A stretch of 64,000 nt of DNA from Flavobacterium sp. BFFFF2 (GCA_002256385.1 NKJD01000002.1:108560-172559), one strand, 5' to 3'; shown: positions 53,306 through 62,833, counted from the stretch's first letter. The notes: a model not told the origin generated them from the sequence alone. Numbers and translations: made by a program.

Positions 53306-53313
53306 TAATTTTG
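53306..53313 (+). promoter_or_regulatory. -7 promoter box (TAATTTTG) of ribE
   Basis: Exact TAnnTTTG match 27 bases before the chosen ribE ATG at 53341. It lies downstream of the first codon of the longer frame (53302), which supports the shorter start. Confidence 0.55.
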
Positions 53314-53340
53314 AGCCGCGAAATTACAAAAAACGAACGG

Positions 53341-53934
53341 ATGTTTACAGGAATCATTGAAACTCTAGCTACCATTACCAAAATAGAGCAAACACAGACT
53401 AATATTCAGGTTACGTTAAGCACGACGCTTACGAACGAATTAAAAATTGACCAAAGTGTGGCGCATAATGGCGTGTGCTTAACGGTGGTAGCCATTGAAG
53501 GGCAAACTTACACTGTTACTGCTATTCACGAAACGCTTATTAAATCCAATTTGGGAGATTGGAAAGTGGGTCAAAAAGTAAATTTAGAACGCGCTATACA
53601 ACTGGGAGCACGCTTAGACGGACACATTGTGCAAGGCCACGTAGATCAAGTAGGCACTTGTGTGGGTCGCTATGAAGCCGATGGAAGCTGGTATTACACG
53701 TTTGAATATGACCCAAACCTAGGTAATGTTACTATTGAAAAAGGATCAATTACCGTGAATGGCGTGAGTTTAACTGTGGTGAATTCTGAACTAAATAAAT
53801 TTCAGGTAGCCATTATTCCGTACACTTATGAGCACACTGTTTTTCATCAAATTCATGAGGGAGATCGGGTCAATTTAGAATTTGATGTAATTGGAAAATA
53901 TGTAGCGCGGCTTTTTGGCGCACACAAAGCATAA
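53341..53934 (+). CDS. ribE: Riboflavin synthase, alpha subunit
   Basis: A 197-residue enzyme that dismutates two lumazine molecules to riboflavin. It has the expected two homologous beta-barrels: N-terminal MFTGIIETLATI with VAHNGVCLTVV, and the second barrel GHIVQGHVDQVG with ITVNGVSLTVV. The frame is open from 53302, but the family always starts MFTGII, which is the ATG at 53341. No FMN riboswitch fits into the short upstream gap. Confidence 0.96.
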   Translation: MFTGIIETLATITKIEQTQTNIQVTLSTTLTNELKIDQSVAHNGVCLTVVAIEGQTYTVTAIHETLIKSNLGDWKVGQKVNLERAIQLGARLDGHIVQGHVDQVGTCVGRYEADGSWYYTFEYDPNLGNVTIEKGSITVNGVSLTVVNSELNKFQVAIIPYTYEHTVFHQIHEGDRVNLEFDVIGKYVARLFGAHKA

Positions 53935-53944
53935 TTTTAAACGC

Positions 53945-54148
53945 TCAAACGAATTTTATCCGCTTTTTATAAAGCAAAACCCCAGCTATCAACAAACCAA
54001 AAACCATCCAGGCGCCGTCCAATGGCAACGTGCCAGGCGGCGGCGGCGGCAATGGGGCTGGCGGAACGCCACGGCCTGCATACACCGAGCATGAAAACCC
54101 AATCAGGCAGACCAAGGCAAAAAAGCGGTATGTTTTAAAAAGTGACAT
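53945..54148 (-). CDS. Small PID-CTERM-type membrane protein
   Basis: A 67-residue protein: signal peptide (~1-24, ending SVYAG), a proline-rich spacer (PPAPLPPPPPGTLP), then PLDGAWMVFGLLIAGVLLY and a basic tail (KKRIK). This tripartite C-terminus (Pro-Ile/Leu-Asp-Gly, membrane helix, basic end) is the PID-CTERM pattern of Bacteroidota, thought to be a sorting signal. The mature protein would be little more than the signal itself. Convergent with ribE. Confidence 0.75.
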   Translation of the reverse strand: MSLFKTYRFFALVCLIGFSCSVYAGRGVPPAPLPPPPPGTLPLDGAWMVFGLLIAGVLLYKKRIKFV

Positions 54149-54228
54149 GAGGTTGTAAAATTACATTTTTTTAGGTTTCACAATGAAAACCTTTGGAATT
54201 CCTGTCGTAAAAATGAATTTGTTTGTTG

Positions 54229-55932
54229 CTAAGAGTGAGCAAGCACATCTTTTAATCGCCATTGCCAAGTTGTTTTGCCGCCAAATTCATTTTCCTCAGG
54301 CGAAAAGACGACATCCACCAACTGTCTGTTTTGGAGTAAATGCAATTTATTTCCCAATCCAAAACCAACCGCCCCTACCCCGTCTGATTGGCCTTTCTTT
54401 AAAAATGCCTTTACATGCTCATTTTTTGAACCGATCGCTTTGGCAAAACCCGTGTCATACACGCCATTAATTCTGAAAACAGGCGTCCGATTTTGAGGGC
54501 CAAATGGTTCAAATTGATTCAATAGCCGAAGTACTTTCGGATCCAAATCGGCCAATTCAATAAGGGCATCAATTTCCAATTCGGGTTCGCGCAGTTCAGG
54601 TGCCATTTTTGCAGCGACAAATGCTTCAAAAGCAGCTTTAAATGCAGGGTACTGGTTTTCATGGCATGTCATTCCTGCGGCATATTTATGCCCGCCAAAC
54701 TGAATCAAATGCGCCGAACAGGCCTCCAAAGCTTCGTACAAATCAAATCCTTTTACAGAACGGGCTGATGCGGCCAAATATTCGCCGCTTCTGGTAAAAA
54801 CAACCGTGGGCCTATAATAATTTTCAATGAGCCTGGAAGCTACAATTCCAATGACCCCTTTGTGCCAACTTTCGCTGAAAACCACCGTTGAAAACCGATT
54901 GGTTTCGGCCAGATCTTCAATTTGTTGCAAGGCTTCTAAGGTAATTTGCTGGTCAAGTTCGCGGCGGTTGTTGTTGTGCGCCTCAATTTCGACAGCCAAT
55001 TCTTGCGCTTGTTCCTCATTGTATTGGGTCAATAAAGCAACCGCAGTTTCCCCATGATGAATGCGCCCTGCCGCATTAATGCGGGGTGCCACCCCAAACA
55101 CTACATCTGAAATCGTATGCTGGATTTTTTTCCTGTTTTGAAGCAAGGCTTTAATGCCGGGCCTTGGGTTGCTATTGAGTTGCTCCATGCCCAATTTGGC
55201 CAACACCCGGTTTTCACCCGTAATGGGAACAATGTCAGCGGCAATAGCAGTAGCCACCAAATCCAAATAAGCCACCAACGATTCAACCGGTCGATTGCGG
55301 CGAGAAGCCAAAGCTTGTATCAATTTAAAGCCAATGCCACAGCCACACAATTCATCGTACGGATAAAAACAATCTGCTTGCTTTGGGTCTAAAACAGCAA
55401 TCGCTGCTGGTATAATTTCACCTGGTAAATGGTGGTCACAAATAATAAAATCAATGTTTTTGCTTTGTGCATACGCCACGTGTTCCACTGATTTGATGCC
55501 GCAATCTAGGGCAATGATCAGTGTCATTTCATTGTCAGCCGCAAAATCGATGCCTTTATAAGAAACCCCGTAGCCCTCCAGATACCGATCGGGAATATAG
55601 GAAGCAACGAGCGGTGTGAATTCTTTTAAATAGCTATAAACCAAGGCTACAGAAGTAGTGCCATCAACATCATAATCACCAAATACCAAGATGCGTTCGT
55701 TTTCAGCAATGGCTTTTTCAATCCGCGAAACGGCTTTGTCCATGTCTTTCATTAAAAACGGATCGTGCAAATCGGCAAAAGACGGCCTAAAAAACAATCG
55801 GGCTTGTTCATACGTTTTTACGCCGCGTTGCACCAAAAGATGGGCAATTAAGGTAGGAATTTGCAAGGAGTCTTGTAAGTGTTGAACCGTTTCTGGTTCG
55901 GGCGAATAAGGAGTTGACCAGCGCATAATCAT
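54229..55932 (-). CDS. recJ: Single-stranded-DNA-specific exonuclease RecJ
   Basis: A 567-residue 5'-3' single-strand exonuclease for recombination and repair. DHH-family metal motifs are present: VFGDYDVDGTTS (~83-94), ALDCGIKS, and CDHHLPG (~165-171). The DHHA1 part carries GGHKYAAGM near residue 420, and an OB-like C-terminal domain follows. Full length; the start may be the second ATG (55926, MRWSTPYS). Confidence 0.96.
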   Translation of the reverse strand: MIMRWSTPYSPEPETVQHLQDSLQIPTLIAHLLVQRGVKTYEQARLFFRPSFADLHDPFLMKDMDKAVSRIEKAIAENERILVFGDYDVDGTTSVALVYSYLKEFTPLVASYIPDRYLEGYGVSYKGIDFAADNEMTLIIALDCGIKSVEHVAYAQSKNIDFIICDHHLPGEIIPAAIAVLDPKQADCFYPYDELCGCGIGFKLIQALASRRNRPVESLVAYLDLVATAIAADIVPITGENRVLAKLGMEQLNSNPRPGIKALLQNRKKIQHTISDVVFGVAPRINAAGRIHHGETAVALLTQYNEEQAQELAVEIEAHNNNRRELDQQITLEALQQIEDLAETNRFSTVVFSESWHKGVIGIVASRLIENYYRPTVVFTRSGEYLAASARSVKGFDLYEALEACSAHLIQFGGHKYAAGMTCHENQYPAFKAAFEAFVAAKMAPELREPELEIDALIELADLDPKVLRLLNQFEPFGPQNRTPVFRINGVYDTGFAKAIGSKNEHVKAFLKKGQSDGVGAVGFGLGNKLHLLQNRQLVDVVFSPEENEFGGKTTWQWRLKDVLAHS

Positions 55933-56098
55933 TTTTTTGGTAGATAGACAGGATGTTAAAAATGTAAAATTAAATACTTTTTTGAGTTGTACACCGCTAA
56001 AAAAACAAGTTGCTTCATTTTGTGCCGTTTTTCAATACTGTTTTAAGCAAAGAAACAACACTAAAAACGGTTGAAACGCCCAAATGGCTGACATTTCC

Positions 56099-56127
56099 AA
56101 AAAAAAAAGCCACCTTAAAAAGGTGGC
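56099..56127 (-). terminator. Intrinsic terminator of queA
   Basis: Stem GCCACCTT / AAGGTGGC with a short A-rich loop; on the minus strand it runs into ten T residues. About 20 bases after the queA stop. Confidence 0.9.
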
Positions 56128-56148
56128 AAATTTTAACTATTCAAAAAG

Positions 56149-57198
56149 TTATATAATGAGCATTGCGTCGCCGTATGAGTAAAAACGGTACTTTTCTTTG
56201 ATCGCTTCATCGTAAGCTTTCATCATTAAATCGTGTCCACAAAATGCCGAAATCATCATCAATAAAGTGGATTTTGGGGTGTGGAAATTGGTAATCATGC
56301 AATTGGCAATGCTGAAATCGTAGGGTGGAAAAATAAATTTATTGGTCCAGCCTACATACGGATTCAACGTTCTGTTTGACGACACCGAGCTTTCAACAGA
56401 GCGCATGGAGGTGGTTCCCACACAACAAATCCGCTTTCTGTTTTCTTTGGCTTTATTTACCGTGTCGCAAGCTTCTTGCGAAATAAACACCTCTTCAGAG
56501 TCCATTTTGTGTTTTGACAAGTCTTCTACCTCAACTGGATTAAAAGTACCTAAGCCAACATGCAAGGTGATTTCAGCGAAGTTGACGCCTTTAATTTCAA
56601 GGCGTTTCATGAGTTGTTTAGAAAAGTGCAAGCCAGCTGTTGGGGCCGCCACTGCGCCTTCAATTTTGGCATAAATGGTTTGATAACGCTCGGCATCATC
56701 TTCATTGACCTCTCTTGAAATGTATTTTGGAATCGGTGTTTCACCCAATTCTTTTAATTTTTGACGAAACTCAACATAAGAGCCATCATACAAAAAACGC
56801 AAAGTTCTGCCGCGTGACGTGGTGTTGTCAATCACTTCAGCCACCAAAGAATCGTCATCGCCAAAATACAATTTGTTCCCAATTCTAATTTTTCGAGCCG
56901 GATCAACCAACACGTCCCAAAGGCGTTGTTCGGCATTGAGTTCACGAAGTAAAAATACTTCGATCCGCGCACCCGTTTTTTCTTTGTTGCCATACATCCG
57001 AGCTGGAAACACCTTGGTGTTGTTTAAAATCATGACATCGCCATCGTCAAAATAATTGATAATGTCTTTAAACATGTGGTGTTCAATGGTTCCCTTACTG
57101 CGGTCAATCACCATTAACCGAGACTCGTCGCGGTTTTCAGATGGAAATTCTGCCAGCAATTCAGCAGGCAAATTGAAATTAAAATGAGATAGTTTCAT
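56149..57198 (-). CDS. queA: S-adenosylmethionine:tRNA ribosyltransferase-isomerase
   Basis: A 349-residue enzyme that adds the ribosyl part of S-adenosylmethionine to preQ1 in tRNA during queuosine synthesis. Family blocks: [38 protein letters not shown], the [17 protein letters not shown] segment, [16 protein letters not shown], and [11 protein letters not shown]. Full length. It stands alone with its own terminator; other queuosine genes are not in the window. Confidence 0.97.
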   Translation of the reverse strand: MKLSHFNFNLPAELLAEFPSENRDESRLMVIDRSKGTIEHHMFKDIINYFDDGDVMILNNTKVFPARMYGNKEKTGARIEVFLLRELNAEQRLWDVLVDPARKIRIGNKLYFGDDDSLVAEVIDNTTSRGRTLRFLYDGSYVEFRQKLKELGETPIPKYISREVNEDDAERYQTIYAKIEGAVAAPTAGLHFSKQLMKRLEIKGVNFAEITLHVGLGTFNPVEVEDLSKHKMDSEEVFISQEACDTVNKAKENRKRICCVGTTSMRSVESSVSSNRTLNPYVGWTNKFIFPPYDFSIANCMITNFHTPKSTLLMMISAFCGHDLMMKAYDEAIKEKYRFYSYGDAMLII

Positions 57199-57463
57199 AT
57201 GTAAATTGTACTCTTTTTATGAATAGGATTTCTGTGGAAGAAAGAGGAAAGAAGCAAGATTTAAAAGGTTTGTAAACAGAGATTTATAACTGCTATCCAT
57301 TTCTACATCATTGTTTTTTAACTTATTAACTTTTGCTCTTTTTGTAAATACTGTTTTTATTTAAATGCTTAAGTTGATAGCATAATTGAATAGACAATTA
57401 AAAACCAACTTGAAACTTGACCCGAGGCCAAAGGCCGAATTAAGCAATTGAAATTAAAAGGAG

Positions 57464-57502
57464 GAAGTCCAGTGGGATTCAGGTACGCGAGCTTTAGCTC
57501 GC
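57464..57502 (+). ncRNA. Double-hairpin structured element R6
   Basis: Hairpin 1 is GAAGTCC AGT GGGATTC (57464-57480, one mismatch and one G-U), linker AGGTAC, hairpin 2 GCGAGCT TT AGCTCGC (57487-57502). The CATATGAGATATA leader is absent. The tail TTCAACAACCTGAAACATGAAACTT resembles that of R5. The rest of the 57199-57650 gap is AT-rich with no gene seen. Confidence 0.45.
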
Positions 57503-57650
57503 TTCAACAACCTGAAACATGAAACTTGAAACCTGAAACAAAAACAATTCTCCACAGAAAGCTGCAAATATACTATCGCCATGAAGGGCTTGTCAAGGAA
57601 AAGAGGGTTTATTTTACTTTTTGATATTTAACCATTTAACAAGCAAACAG

Positions 57651-58883
57651 TTATGATTCAAATGAAATGGACATGCCTGCTTTTTTAAAATCGTCCCAAA
57701 AACTCGGATAAGACTTAGAAACGACTGCCGCATGTTCAATATGTATGGGAAGCAGGGCACCTAAGGGCGCAAAAGCCATGGCCATTCGGTGGTCATCATA
57801 CGTGGAAATATGGACATCCTCAATCAGTGATTTGGGACTTGTTAGCCTTAAGAAATCGGGGCCAACGGCCACCTCAGCACCTAGTTTTTCCAGTTCATTT
57901 TTCAATGCCACAATGCGGTCTGTTTCTTTGATTCGCAGGGTATGCAAGCCCGTAAAATTTCCCGAAACACCCAAGCCCAGCGCCGCAACAACCAGCGTAG
58001 GTGCCAAATCGGGGCAGTCGGTGCAATCAATGTTCCATTTTTCGGGTAAAATGGCTGCAACCTTCGTAAGCCGAAGCGTTCCTCCCGTTTCAAATTCAGA
58101 AATGACACCCAGTTGTTGAAATACTTGAAGCCCTTTTTGATCGCCTTGACGACTATCTGGTTTTAAATAAGTTAATTGAATCGATGTGCCAATGGGCGAA
58201 AACGCGATCAACGAATAATAATAAGAAGCCGACGACCAATCTGATTCTACGGTAATCGTTTTGCGCTGATTCAAAAGAAACGGATGTACAGTGATTTGCG
58301 TGGAAGTTTCGGCTACCTCTACCCCTATTTCTTCCAGCAACTGAAGCGTCATGCTGATGTAAGGCCGCGAACTCACCAGGCCTTGTAATTCCAGTTGGAT
58401 GGGTTGTTTCAAGGACGGGGCAATGAGCAATAAGGCCGTAATAAATTGGCTGCTCGTGGAGGCATCGACCTCAATTGCAACCGGCAGTAACTCGGTTCCT
58501 TCTATGCGCAAGGGCGGAAATCCTTCTTCTTGCAAATAAGTAATGCGGGCGCCCCATGCACGCAACGCATGCACTAATGGACCGATGGGCCGTTGCTGCA
58601 TGCGCGCAGATCCTGTCAATGTTTTGGTGGAACCTGGCTTGGAGGCCAAATAAGCCGTTAGAAAACGAAAGGCCGTGCCCGCCATGCCACAATCTATGAC
58701 CGATTGGTCTGATTGCAAGGACATCGCCAACACCCTGGCATCATCAGAATCTGACTCGTTTTTGATGTCCAACAACGGGTAAATAGCCCGTAAAATGCGC
58801 AGTCGGTTAGTCTCCGATTTGGAACCTGTGAGCTGAATAACCACCTTGGGAACGGGCCGAAAATGAGACAAAGAAGCGTTCAA
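57651..58883 (-). CDS. aroA: 3-phosphoshikimate 1-carboxyvinyltransferase (EPSP synthase)
   Basis: A 410-residue enzyme of aromatic amino-acid synthesis, joining phosphoenolpyruvate to shikimate 3-phosphate. Active-site blocks seen: GSKSETNRLRIL (residues 19-30), CGMAGTAFRFLTAYLA, TASTSSQFITALLL-like DASTSSQFI, ESDWSSASYYYSL, TDCPDLAPTLVV, LRIKETDRI, and YDDHRMAMAFAPLG. Slightly short for the family (~430) but with all motifs. The MazG-like gene lies eight bases upstream on the same strand, so they are co-transcribed. Confidence 0.95.
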   Translation of the reverse strand: MNASLSHFRPVPKVVIQLTGSKSETNRLRILRAIYPLLDIKNESDSDDARVLAMSLQSDQSVIDCGMAGTAFRFLTAYLASKPGSTKTLTGSARMQQRPIGPLVHALRAWGARITYLQEEGFPPLRIEGTELLPVAIEVDASTSSQFITALLLIAPSLKQPIQLELQGLVSSRPYISMTLQLLEEIGVEVAETSTQITVHPFLLNQRKTITVESDWSSASYYYSLIAFSPIGTSIQLTYLKPDSRQGDQKGLQVFQQLGVISEFETGGTLRLTKVAAILPEKWNIDCTDCPDLAPTLVVAALGLGVSGNFTGLHTLRIKETDRIVALKNELEKLGAEVAVGPDFLRLTSPKSLIEDVHISTYDDHRMAMAFAPLGALLPIHIEHAAVVSKSYPSFWDDFKKAGMSISFES

Positions 58884-58891
58884 AATGGCTG

Positions 58892-59218
58892 CTATTTTAA
58901 TTTTTCATTACCGTGGTGGCGGTCGTGGTCTCTATTTGTTTTCACGTCCATTTTTTTGTCGAAAGCCACTTGCAAATCAATGCCTGTCTGGTTGGCCAAG
59001 CACAAAACCACAAAAACCACATCGGCCAATTCTTCGCCCAAGTCTTTGTTTTTGTCGCTTTCTTTCTCTGACTGTTCGCCATACCGACGGGCAATAATTC
59101 GGGCCACTTCGCCCACTTCTTCGGTGAGCTGCGCCATGTTGGTTAATTCGTTAAAGTAGCGCACACCGTGGGCTTTAATCCAGTTGTCTACTTCTAGTTG
59201 GGAATTTTTTAGGTTCAT
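58892..59218 (-). CDS. MazG-like nucleotide pyrophosphohydrolase
   Basis: A 108-residue all-alpha hydrolase that probably removes pyrophosphate from (possibly damaged) nucleoside triphosphates. The metal-binding motif EEVGEVARI...E...DLGEELADVVFVV is present (Glu-rich helices, residues ~33-75). C-terminal tail is Asp/His/Arg-rich (TNRDHDRHHGNEKLK). First gene of a two-gene unit with aroA. Substrate unknown. Confidence 0.88.
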   Translation of the reverse strand: MNLKNSQLEVDNWIKAHGVRYFNELTNMAQLTEEVGEVARIIARRYGEQSEKESDKNKDLGEELADVVFVVLCLANQTGIDLQVAFDKKMDVKTNRDHDRHHGNEKLK

Positions 59219-59270
59219 TTTTTAAAATAATTTTGAATGATGAATTATAAGTCAACTTGCCTTTACAGCG

Positions 59271-59630
59271 TCATTCCGTCGAAGGACCAATCACAACAGA
59301 CGTTGTAAAGTTATCGTTTAAAAATTCAAAATTTTCATTGAATGATTTAATCAATTCTAATTTTTTAGATCTTCTCCAACTCTTTAACTCCTTTTCTCTT
59401 GCAATGGCAAGTTGTACCCAAGTGAATTTTTCGTAATAAACCAAAAATTGAATTTTATATTTAGACGCAAAAGTACTTATTCCTTTTTCGCTGTTTTCTC
59501 TGTGCTCTCGCAATCTAACTGCAAGATTATTTGTCATGCCAATGTAGTACGATGATCTGTTTTTATTTGTGATTATATAAACATAGTAAGTGTGATAACC
59601 TTCGTTATACTCAATCATTTTGTTGTTCAT
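59271..59630 (-). CDS. GIY-YIG domain protein (UPF0213-like nuclease)
   Basis: A 119-residue protein with a single GIY-YIG nuclease domain: YYVYIITNK and SSYYIGMTNNLAVRLREH carry the paired tyrosines and catalytic Arg, and the following YEKFTWVQLAIAREKELKSWRR holds the Glu. Such stand-alone proteins are common and of unclear role. The true start may be the second Met (four residues later). The last few codons and stop (VVIGPSTE, then TGA) lie in a GTCATTCCGTCGAAGGACC sequence that resembles the dispersed repeat just upstream, so the end may have been changed by a repeat. Confidence 0.85.
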   Translation of the reverse strand: MNNKMIEYNEGYHTYYVYIITNKNRSSYYIGMTNNLAVRLREHRENSEKGISTFASKYKIQFLVYYEKFTWVQLAIAREKELKSWRRSKKLELIKSFNENFEFLNDNFTTSVVIGPSTE

Positions 59631-59664
59631 CGCTTTAACCTTTTATTTTACAGGCTTTGATTAA

Positions 59665-59970
59665 TGAGATTTCTTCGCCGTTTCGCTGCGCTCGTGTCCT
59701 CCTTCGTCAGGATGACAAAAAAATGGTCTTGTTTGTTATTTCGACCGAAGGGTGAAACCGCAACACTTTGTCATTTCGACCGAAGGGAGAAATCTCATTT
59801 AATGAGCAAGGTTCCCTCGACAGATGAGATTGCTTCGCCAGTTCGCTGCGCTCGTGTCCTCCTTCGTCGGGATGACAAAACACATGCACTTTTTGCTTTT
59901 TTCATCTCCTTCGTCGGGATGACAAAAAAAATGGTCTTATTGTCATTTCGACAAAATATTTTTGTAATTC
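59665..59970. repeat. GTCATTTCGACCGAAGGGAG dispersed repeats
   Basis: Several partial, inverted and direct copies of two linked blocks: GTCATTTCGACCGAAGGGAG (59770-59789) with GAAATCTC, and CGCTGCGCTCGTGTCCTCCTT with CGTCGGGATGACAAA. Together they form palindromic units of a kind that is widespread between Bacteroidota genes. No coding content is supported. The stretch 59971-60335 after it shows nothing recognisable. Confidence 0.75.
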
Positions 59971-60335
59971 ATCGTTGCTGTTTTATTGCTTCAAAAACCC
60001 CAACTCATAAACCATCGGCTTTAGTTTTTAGTAAAGGGTCATAAGTTTGTTGGGCTTAATTGCCTTGAACAAATATATATCATTACATGATGAGAGCAGG
60101 TGTTTCACCTTAAATTTCTGTCGCTTTCCGCCGATTTAACAGAAGCAAAAACAACCCCCTACCACCCATTATAACAACCAAACTCCAAGAAATGATTCTT
60201 CGTTGAATTATCACCCACACCATAAAATCGAGGTAAACAGAAAATTCAAGCATAAGGGTGAAATACTTTGTCGGAATCGTTACATTTACGGCTTATTTTT
60301 GGTGACTTGACCAAAACAATCGCTAACAACACATT

Positions 60336-60893
60336 ATGAAGAGAATTGCTGTATGCCTATTGGTGCTAGCCAGTTTGGCCTCATGCCAAAAGAATGAGCC
60401 CAAAGAAAAAGAAATTCCAGCCGTTAAAACATTTAAATCGGCCTACATCAACACCGTTGAACTGATGGACAAGTCTGAGGAAGCCAAAGCCATTCAGAAA
60501 AAGTTTGATGCCGAATCCAAAACCAAAGGAGCGTCATTAGCCAAACAAATTGCCGAATGGAAAAAGGAAGCGGCACAGTTTCAGAAAAACGCAGCGGCAA
60601 ACGGACAAGAATGGGCGCAACGCAAGGGGCAAGAATTGCAGAGTCGCGAAGAACAATTGGGCTATGCCCAACAACAATTGGTGGCTGCGCTCGAAGCTAA
60701 ATTGGGCAAAGATATGGACGTGCTGAAAAACAAATACAAAGACTTGATTAAAAAATACGGCAAAGAAAAACAACTCGATTACATTTACGGAACTGGCGAT
60801 GTAAACACCATTTTGTATGCCCGAGAAAGCTATGACGTAACCAAAGACATTATTCGGAAGGTCAATGCGGCTTATGCCGATCAAAAAAAGTAA
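60336..60893 (+). CDS. OmpH/Skp-like lipoprotein
   Basis: A 185-residue protein with a lipoprotein signal (lipobox LASC, Cys at ~17) and a long charged coiled-coil (~55-150) followed by YIYGTGDVNTILYARESYDVT, as in the OmpH/Skp family of periplasmic chaperones that hold outer-membrane proteins. Unlike soluble Skp it would be lipid-anchored. It precedes an S41 protease gene by 23 bases, which suggests a joint envelope quality-control role; inference. Confidence 0.8.
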   Translation: MKRIAVCLLVLASLASCQKNEPKEKEIPAVKTFKSAYINTVELMDKSEEAKAIQKKFDAESKTKGASLAKQIAEWKKEAAQFQKNAAANGQEWAQRKGQELQSREEQLGYAQQQLVAALEAKLGKDMDVLKNKYKDLIKKYGKEKQLDYIYGTGDVNTILYARESYDVTKDIIRKVNAAYADQKK

Positions 60894-60916
60894 TTTAAAA
60901 GCGAGAATAGCATTCC

Positions 60917-62581
60917 ATGATAAAGCAAAAGAAGAACCCTATTTCAACCACGCGCAAAAGAACCATTGGGTTGTTTGTGGCACTCGGGTTGCTGTTTGTT
61001 GGCAGTAGTTTCAAAGAAGATTTTTTTGAAATTGCCAAGCAATTGGAAATCTTCACCACGCTGTTTAAAACGGTCAATCAGAATTATGTCGATGAAACCA
61101 ACCCAGCGGAATTGATGGACAAAGCCATCAAAAGCATGTTGGCCGATTTGGACCCTTATACTAATTATTTTAACGAACAAGATGTGGTTCGTTTCAAAAT
61201 CAATAATACCGGCGAATACACAGGCATGGGTGCCTTAGTAACCCGAAAAGAAGACCGGCTAATTATTAAAGAACCCTACAAAGGCTTTCCGGCCGATAAA
61301 GCAGGTTTAAAAGCGGGGGACGCCATTATTAAAATTGGGGATGTTGAATTGAAAGATTACAAAGAAGACGCCTCACAATTGTTGCGCGGCATCAAAAATG
61401 CGGAATTTTTATTGACTTACATCCGCCAAGGCAAAACACTTACTACCAAGCTGGTGCTTAATGAGATTGACCTTAAGGCCGTTCCTTTTTACGACATGAT
61501 TGACAACGAAACGGGTTATATCGTGTTGTCGCAATTTACCCGCAAAGCCTCACAAGAAACCAAAGAAGCTTTTGAAGCCCTGAAGGCAAAAGGGATGAAA
61601 AAACTGGTGTTTGATTTACGCGGAAATCCAGGTGGTTTGCTGCATGAAGCGGTGAATATTTGTAACTTCTTTGTGCCCAAAGACGAGGTGATTGTAACGA
61701 CCAAATCGAAAAATGAAAAGTATAATAACATTTATAAAACCACCAAAGAACCATTAGACACCGAGATTCCGATTGTTATTTTGGTGGACGGAAAAAGTGC
61801 TTCGGCTTCTGAAATTGTGTCGGGTGCGCTGCAAGATTTAGATCGTGCGGTGGTGGTTGGCAGCCGCAGTTACGGCAAAGGATTGGTGCAACGCCCCATC
61901 GATTTGTCTTATGGTACACAAATAAAAATTACCATTTCAAGGTATTACACGCCTTCGGGACGGTGCATTCAAGCGCTCAATTATGCCAAAAAAGATAAAG
62001 ACGGCAAAGCTACACGCACCGAAGAGAAAAATTATAACGCCTTTAAAACCCGCAACCAACGAACGGTATACGACGGTGGTGGTATTCAGCCCGATGTGGA
62101 ATTGCCCGAATCAAAAAACAGTTTACTTTCGGAAAACCTTCAAAAACATGAGGTGCTTTTTGATTTTGCCACGCAGTATTATTACAAAAAACCACAGCCA
62201 ACTGATGGCATTCCGAACTTAACTGACGCCGATTTTAATGAATTTAAGGCTTATTTAAAGTCAGAAAAAATCAGTTTACAAACTGAGTCCGATTTGGCTT
62301 TGGAAGCATTGCAACAAGCGTTTAAAAAAGAACACAACGAACAGGCTGTGAGCGCTGAATTGCAGCAAGTTAAAATGGCATTGCAAAAAAATGAAGAAGT
62401 CCAATTAACAAAAAATAAAACGGAAATTCTTCAGTTATTGAAAGACGAACTCATCAAACGATATCAGTACAAAGAAGGGTTATATAAATATTACGCCCAG
62501 CAAAATACGGTCATTAAAAAGGCAGTGGTTTTGCTTCAAAATGGGAGTGAGTATAATAAGATTTTGAAAAAAGGTTTTTGA
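60917..62581 (+). CDS. S41-family C-terminal processing peptidase
   Basis: A 554-residue periplasmic protease (CtpA/Prc family). An N-terminal membrane or signal segment (TIGLFVALGLLFVGSSF, ~16-32), a PDZ domain (~85-175, EYTGMGALVTRKEDRLIIK), and the catalytic domain with Ser in DGKSASASEIVSG (~294-297) and Lys in GSRSYGKGLVQRP (~319-321). It likely trims or degrades envelope proteins. Operon partner of the OmpH-like lipoprotein. Confidence 0.94.
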   Translation: MIKQKKNPISTTRKRTIGLFVALGLLFVGSSFKEDFFEIAKQLEIFTTLFKTVNQNYVDETNPAELMDKAIKSMLADLDPYTNYFNEQDVVRFKINNTGEYTGMGALVTRKEDRLIIKEPYKGFPADKAGLKAGDAIIKIGDVELKDYKEDASQLLRGIKNAEFLLTYIRQGKTLTTKLVLNEIDLKAVPFYDMIDNETGYIVLSQFTRKASQETKEAFEALKAKGMKKLVFDLRGNPGGLLHEAVNICNFFVPKDEVIVTTKSKNEKYNNIYKTTKEPLDTEIPIVILVDGKSASASEIVSGALQDLDRAVVVGSRSYGKGLVQRPIDLSYGTQIKITISRYYTPSGRCIQALNYAKKDKDGKATRTEEKNYNAFKTRNQRTVYDGGGIQPDVELPESKNSLLSENLQKHEVLFDFATQYYYKKPQPTDGIPNLTDADFNEFKAYLKSEKISLQTESDLALEALQQAFKKEHNEQAVSAELQQVKMALQKNEEVQLTKNKTEILQLLKDELIKRYQYKEGLYKYYAQQNTVIKKAVVLLQNGSEYNKILKKGF

Positions 62582-62607
62582 GTCGAAAGTCAAAAGTCGA
62601 AAGTCTT
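62581..62607. repeat. AAAGTCG short tandem repeat, copy 3
   Basis: GTCGAAAGTCAAAAGTCGAAAGTC directly after the S41 protease gene's stop codon; same family as 9121 and 10013. A GGGAGAGGGGCTGGGGGTGATG patch at ~62648 resembles the hairpin at 42953-42979. Confidence 0.7.
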
Positions 62608-62833
62608 ATTAAAACTGAAATTACGCACTTTCGATTCCATTAGAGATTGGGAGAGGGGCTGGGGGTGATGTAATTAGCATTTTTATGTAATGTTGTAAAG
62701 TAAAAAGTTGTTGTAAAACCGAATAAAAGCACTTCCGAATCGATTCGGGATTGGAAGGTAGGGCTGGAGTTGAGGGAAATAGTTTTTTGATTAAAGTTTA
62801 AAGTTGTTTAAAAATAGAATATTTATCTGCGAT

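Noticed and set aside
53302..53340. Longer N-terminus of riboflavin synthase
   Set aside because: The family starts MFTGII, and the promoter box at 53306-53313 lies inside the extension.
53287..53340. FMN riboswitch upstream of ribE
   Set aside because: The gap to pdxA is only ~55 bases, too short for the aptamer.
59707..59889. Minus-strand frame across the GTCATTTCGAC repeats
   Set aside because: Entirely made of dispersed repeat sequence found in non-coding positions.
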